Translations under genes and position numbers: made by a program
The notes under the pieces: model-generated
What the model was told of the DNA's origin: nothing
The model's database searches: none
Seen by the model: only the letters and a program-made list of their open reading frames with translations
From: Marthasterias glacialis
Lineage: Eukaryota > Echinodermata > Asteroidea > Forcipulatida > Asteriidae
Direction of reading: 5' to 3'
Assembly (NCBI GenBank): GCA_911728455.2
Contig: OU452233.1
Location: 15,939,214-16,003,213, forward strand
Length of the DNA: 64,000 bases
Shown: positions 33,001 to 64,000 of the stretch, one piece after another
Position numbering within the stretch: the stretch's first letter is position 1
Layout: each line of letters starts with the position of its first letter

Positions 33001-34513
33001 ATATACATACAAGTCTTGCACTTAGAGCGGGTGCAGTGGTGACAACCCTGTATTGCAGTGGTGACAACCCTGTATGTCTTGTGGGGAGGGAGTTTGGCCT
33101 GTACCTGGGGGGAGTTTTGCTCTTATATATATATATTGACACCCATCAATATCTTCTCTCTAATAGCTGCCACCCTAGCCATTGCAAGGAGGCCATTGCC
33201 TACAGTCAAGCCTTACGTATAAGACGTATCTGCTCCACAGATACTCTATACAAAAGGCGTTCATCTGACCTAAGGCACCACCTTGTTTCTAGGGGCCATA
33301 GCAAACGAAGGGTTCAACTTGCCATCAACAGAGCTTTTGGCATACCCCGCCATACTCTGTTGACCAACACGGGCACCAAGAGAACCCCGACCAATAGAGT
33401 TGCTCTGGTCACTACTTTCCACCCTAGGTTACCCAAGTTGTCATCTATAATCAATGACAACATGCCAATTCTCCACTCCTCCAACAGGTTGCGCTCAGCA
33501 ATTTCTGAGCGCCCCATGGTCGCCTTTCGTCGCCCTAAGAGCCTAGGTGACATTCTAGTTAGAGCAAAACTCCCCCCAGGTACATGCCAAACTCCCTCCC
33601 CACAAGACATACAGGGTTGTCACCACTGCACCCGCTCTAAGTGCAAGACTTGTATGTATATCAAACCCACTGTACAGGTTAAAAGCCACAGCACTGGCTT
33701 TACCTACAAAATCAAGACCAACTCCCAATGCCAAACCCCAAATGTCATCTATGTCATATCATGTAAGAGATGTGGAGTACAGTATGTGGGAGAGACAAAG
33801 ACCAAACTTAGTCTTCGCTTTGCGAACCATGTCTCCTCCATAAAGACCAAAAAACTGTACCCAGTATCTATCCACTTTAATAGTCCTAATCATAGTGTTA
33901 AAGATGTGGAACTAACTGTCATTGAGGCCTGCAACGGCGACGATTCACATCGTAAACTCAGAGAATCCCACTGGATTCACAAACTCCGAACAATCCAACC
34001 ATTCGGATTAAACATAAACACAGGTGTTAAATAATTCCTCTTGGCAAATAACTACTTTATTACGATGCTTTTACATTATCATCATAGTATTCTCATTATA
34101 GCCCCCTCTCTATTATTCAATGTTTACACTTCTACTGCTTTATTTAGGGAGATTACCCTTAATCACCTCCCTCATGTGAGTTAATAATCCTGTCCTTTCA
34201 TGTCAGCCGCATTTCCCACCATGCAGCTTTCCTCCTTTGTTCACTAATCTCCTTTTTGTACTAACCGACCACTGGACATCCCATTGTCCACACTGCTGCA
34301 TTTTGATTGGTCATCAACAATCTCTTTGTCTGTATTTAATTAACTTTGATTGGTTGTCTTTTTCCCGCCTATTTTGGATACTCTCCATCTGTTTTAATCC
34401 CAAGGTTTTTCTATAAATGGATCTGTTTTTATGTTTGTGCTTGTTTTTGCCTCTGACGAAGGTCCGGTTTGGATCGAAAGCTAAGGCCATCAACCCTACT
34501 AGTTTTATATATA

Positions 34514-34558
<45 letters not shown>

Positions 34559-35062
34559 CAAACTCCGAACAATCCAACCATTCGGATTAAACATAAACAC
34601 AGGTGTTAAATAATTCCTCTTGGCAAATAACTACTTTATTACGATGCTTTTACATTATCATCATAGTATTCTCATTATAGCCCCCTCTCTATTATTCAAT
34701 GTTTACACTTCTACTGCTTTATTTAGGGAGATTACCCTTAATCACCTCCCTCATGTGAGTTAATAATCCTGTCCCTTCATGTCAGCCGCATTTCCCACCA
34801 TGCAGCTTTCCTCCTTTGTTCACTAATCTCCTTTTTGTACTAACCGACCACTGGACATCCCATTGTCCACACTGCTGTATTTTGATTGGTCATCAACAAT
34901 CTCTTTGACTGTATTTAATTAACTTTGATTGGTTGTCTTTTTCCCGCCTATTTTGGATACTCTCCATCTATTTTAATCCCAAGGTTTTTCTATAAATGGA
35001 TCTGTTTTTGCCTCTGACGAAGGTCCGGTTTGGATCGAAAGCTAAGGCCATCAACCCTACTA

Positions 35063-35101
<39 letters not shown>

Positions 35102-35716
35102 TTTAAACTCTGTGAACATTTCTTCAGATTCTGTGAAGTCAGCAAGACAATTCTTTAAAAAAATAGATAAATAAATCTCCATTTAGACTATGTAGATACG
35201 CATCAGCTGCAAATTCCCAAAGGAAGCTGAGATAGTTTAAGGAACGAAACAAACTGCCCAATTACAGGGCTAGTAAGGTGCATGCGCAACGAGCGTCAAA
35301 ATCGGTCGATATCAGCGCGTAAGTTTTATATCCAATGTCAGTATTGTTATCGTTAGGCTTGGCATATTGCACAGAACGGTGGATTTATTTGATATTGTAA
35401 TTTTTATAACTATTCTATTTTGTCTTCTCTTTTTTTCCGTGTGGGGCAAAGTTACCAAGTTGTAAATTGGGCTAACTTTAAACATTGTCACCGGGGAAAG
35501 GGTGGATGTCCGTGTTCTCTCGGTCTTGACCTTAACTGAAATTGCCCCTAAATATGTGTATCCCCACCCCCTTGCCCCCTACAAAAAAAAGGGTGTTGGC
35601 TACGCCCTTGGCAATGCCACGCCGGTTTGCCTTACCTGCTCCATGATAATTGATGGAAGCATCAGCAACAGAATAACTGCACCGGTCTTGTGTATGAGTG
35701 GTTTCCCGTCAGCCAT
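27036..35716 (-). CDS. Amassin-like secreted olfactomedin protein, gene C (complete, 6 coding exons, 516 aa)
   Basis: Minus-strand coding exons in order: 35716-35636, 31894-31733, 31453-31184, 30077-29867, 28948-28831 and 27744-27036. Phases 0,0,0,1,2 equal those of gene B and sum to 517 codons. The signal peptide (residues 1-27, MADGKPL start, core AVILLLML) is unlike that of A and B. Residues 28-81 carry CQCTV and ICTDYE. Residues 82-171 are the coiled-coil exon (INNLTADV start). Residues 172-241 hold MQRRITELSSQLRTC and a shorter linker. Residues 242-516 are the OLF domain (NSCGKLV to LLYGWDNGHAV). Most of the protein is clearly diverged from B, but the last 130 or so codons are nearly identical at DNA level, which I read as gene conversion. 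Intron 1 is large (3.7 kb) and filled by Penelope-like copies. Expected role as for gene B; the divergence suggests its own specificity or partner. Confidence 0.82.
28005..28115 (-). repeat. tRNA-like SINE fragment, type 3
   Basis: On the minus strand it reads GGTGGCCGAGTCATCTGACT (A-box region) and GGGCTCGAATCCC (B box), then GCACTTGTGTCCTTG. It lies in intron 5 of gene C. Confidence 0.5.
29100..29760. repeat. Dispersed repeat, second copy of 11650-12030
   Basis: It shares the ordered words listed for the first copy and carries an extra 250 bp or so in the middle. It lies in intron 4 of gene C, antisense to that gene. Confidence 0.55.
30150..30400. repeat. MITE-like element, GTGTCCAAATTG type
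   Basis: The words GGAGTCCAAACTGCTGAC and GCCGTGTCCAAATTGCTGG flank GGCTACGG-rich sequence. A related end, GCCGCGTCCGAATTGGC, lies at 37387. The limits are approximate. It is in intron 3 of gene C. Confidence 0.4.
30830..30940 (+). repeat. tRNA-like SINE, type 3
   Basis: It has TTCGGTAGTCTAGTTGGTAAG (A-box region) and GTGGGTTCGAATCCG (B box) 40 nt later, followed by AAAATGCCTGTGAATTTG. No acceptor-stem pairing is clear, so it is not called as a tRNA gene. Confidence 0.45.
32195..33120 (-). mobile_element. Penelope-like retroelement, inverted copy, 3' part
   Basis: Reading leftward from 33120, this copy matches 33561-34500 of the direct copy: the Cys-rich linker, the GIY-YIG endonuclease (VIYVISCKRCGVQYVGETKTK) and the full 3' tail ending in GGGTTGATGGCC-type termini beside a TA tract. 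It carries an extra repeat of about 20 bp (ACAGGGTTGTCACCACTGCA) that the direct copy lacks. It lies in intron 1 of gene C and in the same sense as that gene. Confidence 0.75.
33121..34512 (+). mobile_element. Penelope-like retroelement, direct copy, RT end and GIY-YIG endonuclease
   Basis: From about 33136 a frame runs to the stop at 34034. HPSHCKEAIAYSQALRIRRIC is typical of the end of Penelope reverse transcriptase. Then come a linker with HCTRSKCKTC and a GIY-YIG nuclease (VIYVISCKRCGVQYVGETK, then LRFANHVSSI). The RT catalytic core is missing, so the copy is 5'-truncated. The 3' tail (34035-34500) ends CCATCAACCCTACTAG followed by TA repeats. The joint with the inverted copy is a short TA tract at 33125-33135. 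Known: Penelope-like elements insert into A/T-rich sites and often form partial tandem or inverted arrays. Confidence 0.85.
34449..34487 (+). ncRNA. Candidate hammerhead ribozyme core in Penelope tail
   Basis: CTGACGA is followed by a hairpin (GGTCC, loop, GGATC with one G-U pair) and GAAA, the hammerhead core order. GCCT before and AGGC after could form stem I. Stem III would be almost nil (A-GC-U). Copies recur at 35010-35047 and, on the minus strand, 32246-32208, where stem I becomes GCCT/GGGC and still pairs. Penelope-like elements are known to carry minimal hammerheads; activity here is not shown. Confidence 0.45.
34555..35068 (+). mobile_element. Penelope-like retroelement, third partial copy (3' tail)
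   Basis: It begins TTCACAAACTCCGAACAATC, which matches 33978 onward, and follows the direct copy closely to CCATCAACCCTACTAG. It lies head to tail after the direct copy, separated by a TA tract (34511-34554), and ends in another TA tract (35069-35100). It lacks a short segment before the hammerhead-like motif that the direct copy has. Confidence 0.8.
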
Positions 35717-36595
35717 ATCTTGACGGCTGTTTACGTTTCTTGATACCTGTGTTGTTCATTTAACAAGAAGTCGGTGCAAACATGGAATAGATGTGTGACT
35801 ATACTATACCACTTATCGCTATATAACGAGATAACTCAAGTGGCAGGGTCCTAACATACAATAACAATTACAGATTACAAGGCACTATTTCATCAAGATC
35901 ATAGTGCACATGATCATGGATAGAGGTGATTCTCAAGAGCTTTACGAAAATAAATAGCGATAAACTAACATATTCCCTATTGACGGGAGGAAGACTGTTC
36001 CAAATCATTGGTCCAGCTTCACTGATTTTTTAAATATTTTTTTTTGCCTAGGGAACATCCAACTGTGGACCAAAGAAAACGTGGATGGGTCTAACAGAGA
36101 GGTTTCACGTGACGTCCCCCGAGACCTTTTTCTAATCACAAGATCATCACTAGGACAAGGTGTGTCCGTAAAATCTATACACACCACTTGTTCCCCCCCC
36201 CATGCATTTTCAAACAAGGGAATAACAGTTTGGTGAAAATGTTGATTCAAACCAGTGAGTCTGTAAAAGTCTTTTAAAAATTTAAGTAGAGTCAGCCCGA
36301 TGAATATGCTGCTAATAGGTGTAAACTCACGTACAAATCGTTGAAAATCTAGCGCCGTCCATTCGTTTTCAAACTAATTTGTTTCAAGTAAGGTTCTCTA
36401 AAATGTTAAGTTGATAAATGATGAAAGAAAGTGTCACTTACTTCAGACTATCCAGTTGGTTGGCCGAATGGTGAATGAGCCAGGTTACCGTGTAGTCCCT
36501 CCGCCTAGTCCTCTGTCGAATTGACAAATTATACTGGAATGACAATTTTGAGGGCGACATGAAATCTGAATCCCCACCTCTGAGATAAGCACTGT

Positions 36596-36650
36596 GTTAC
36601 CAGGTAAATTTCCATTGTTCGCGTAGTTCTGAGCATGCGCAAATTAGGAA
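36596..36650. repeat. Foldback MITE, common family, half copy
   Basis: TTACCAGGTAAATTTCCATT and GTAGTTCTGAGCATGCGCA match the left half of the copy at 37517 almost perfectly. Confidence 0.65.
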
Positions 36651-36981
36651 CACATTGTTCCATTCAATGCAAATAATACGAACAGTCAAAGGTCAAAACT
36701 TATCTACAGTACCAGTGTAAATAACACTCTAACACTCTTAAAAACAAAAACAAAAACATTAATAAATCACACAAATATTTCTAGACGATTAGAGATATGT
36801 GCCAGTTACTTTTATTATACATTGAATACAATTGTTATGGATCGATAGTAAAAATAAATACCATGGGTACGCTATATACCTTTATCACACTGCAGCCATC
36901 TTTGTCAGATTTCCTGTCTACACAATGACACTGATAGTTTTATTTCTCAATTTATGATTAAATAAAGGACTAGACTATCTT

Positions 36982-37302
<321 letters not shown>

Positions 37303-37516
37303 ACAAACAACCAACAGCCCAACAAACAAACAAACAAACAAACAAACAAACAAGATGACTGCACCATGATAACAGTTTATTGATAGGCCGCGTCCGAATT
37401 GGCAGCTACGCCTACGGCTGTTGCTGAGGGTCTTATTAAGGACGTACTCTACTTCAAACACATTGACGCGTTGATCCAGCCGTAGCCATATCCAATGCCT
37501 CCACTGGAGATACTTT

Positions 37517-37645
37517 GGGAGACTTTGTAATGCTTGGTGGCAGCAGACTTACCAGGTAAATTTCCATTGTTCGCTTAGTTCTGAGCATGCGCACATGGAT
37601 TTACCTGGTAAATCTGCCGCCACTCTGTGTCCTCAAAAGTCTCCT
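37517..37645. repeat. Foldback MITE, common family, best full copy
   Basis: It starts GGGAGACTTTG, then GGTGGCAGCAGACTTACCAG, a centre with TTCTGAGCATGCGCACAT, then TTTACCTGGTAAATCTGCCG, and ends CTCAAAAGTCTCCTA. The arms are about 50 bp. The half nearest the reader recurs at 1235, 36596, 53345, 55507, 56276, 57985 and 61995. Confidence 0.75.
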
Positions 37646-38182
37646 ATTCGGACACGACGACTACAGATTGACTAACGACTACAATAACCGCCCAATATAG
37701 CCCAATAAAGGCGCCGTGTGGACACACCTTGCATAATTATGTGCATTTTTTTTAATGGAGAAGTAATTAATGGGCAATCAAACAAACGTCTGCGCTTTTA
37801 GGAGTACAGGTAAATAGCGGTCCCGCAACAGTTGCTAGCCATTTATTAATATGATATGTACTTAATGGAAGGAACAAACAGCAATTTGTTAGATCCGATT
37901 TCAGCTTCGCACATTTATATCTTGTAAATTCAAATCTACACGCACCATTTCAAGTGATGCAGCGCAAAACACCGTGTTGACTTTTCGGGGGGTTTTATGC
38001 GGCGTGCACGCATTTAATTCGACAGACGACTTCACTTTTAAAGCAAGTGCTCGTTGAAGTTACACGCGAACCGTTAAGGCGAGCAACCCAGCAGAGCTTC
38101 ATTTTAGCGTGGAGTGAGAACTTACCCTTCTTTGAAGGGAAGTGAAGTTTACAGTCACAGGGAGAAAGTGGAAGATGGAAAC

Positions 38183-63672
<25,490 letters not shown>

Positions 63673-64000
63673 GTAATATTTTGTTTTATAACAAGACTAA
63701 TAATTGAACATTTATAATGTCCGCAACTGTTGAAGTAACACATTTAAGGAAGCCGTTTGATACAAGGCAAACCAATGAAATTGCCAACAGGGGCGTATCT
63801 AAAGAAATAGTGCCGATGGCAAGCACAAAAATGCGCCCTTGTCCAAACATTCGACACCAATACAAGTCAAGCCCGTTTATATTTTAATCAAGACATTTCG
63901 ACATGACATATGATAACCACACCGCTCTTGCTTTCACTGATGCAGAGTGGTTTATTATGTGATCGCAGGCGTTGTTTTTTTTTTAGATGGCGCCCAGGGC
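63673..64000. other. Receptor intron, right edge of window
   Basis: The donor AGG|GTAATA at 63673 opens an intron that runs off the window. It contains the start of a GGGGCGTATCTAAAG-type repeat near 63790. No further exon is visible. Confidence 0.6.

Noticed and set aside
32928-34034. Single long open frame of 368 codons on the plus strand
   Set aside because: Its first 60 or so codons are antisense to the inverted Penelope-like copy and cross the TA joint; only the part from about 33136 is the real element frame.
36005-36250. Short minus-strand frame between gene C and the receptor
   Set aside because: Looks like a decayed repeat tail; no recognisable domain and no splice partner.

Overview
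The window is animal genomic DNA with long introns, many microsatellites and dense small repeats. The best clue to the organism is a cluster of secreted olfactomedin-domain genes. Their signal peptide, Cys-rich segment, coiled coil and C-terminal OLF domain match the amassins of echinoderms, the plasma proteins that make sea urchin coelomocytes clump. With the style of the repeats this suggests an echinoderm, perhaps a sea star. The species is an inference; I could run no search.

Layout. (1) 1903-4735, plus strand: a three-exon gene of 498 codons with a clear PCNA-binding (PIP) box and weak resemblance to AUNIP. (2) 6.2-11.0 kb, plus: amassin-like gene A. Its middle lies in a 100-N assembly gap. 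(3) 12.9-23.0 kb, plus: amassin-like gene B, complete in six coding exons (547 aa), a tandem copy of A that keeps A's upstream region, 5' non-coding exon, introns and 3' region. An orphan duplicate of its exon 5 lies just downstream. (4) 24.9-25.9 kb: a 5'-truncated LINE with a poly(A) tail. (5) 35716-27036, minus: amassin-like gene C, complete in six coding exons (516 aa). It is older and more diverged, but about 390 bp of its last exon is almost identical to gene B, which looks like gene conversion. Its first intron holds an inverted cluster of Penelope-like retroelement copies. (6) 38183 to beyond 63672, plus: the extracellular part of a very large receptor, 26 coding exons and 1762 codons with a consistent reading frame. 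The order is signal peptide, FBXL4-like galactose-binding fold, SRCR, a long Ser/Asp-rich tract, two F5/8C (discoidin) domains, MAM, a third F5/8C, a Thr/Ser mucin stalk, GAIN and GPS. The membrane part would lie beyond the right edge. It is probably an adhesion GPCR.

How the genes may fit together: genes A-C are predicted secreted, oligomeric adhesion proteins. The receptor beside gene C, transcribed divergently from it, carries several ligand- and glycan-binding modules. A shared role in coelomocyte adhesion or recognition is a hypothesis from family knowledge and position only.

The space between exons is largely repeats: three tRNA-derived SINE types, foldback MITEs (one type at least eight times), a TIR element of about 830 bp, degenerate arrays of palindromic words, and TA, CT, CAA, CTC and AAT tracts. 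Exon limits were read by eye from splice consensus and phase; no transcript data were available.
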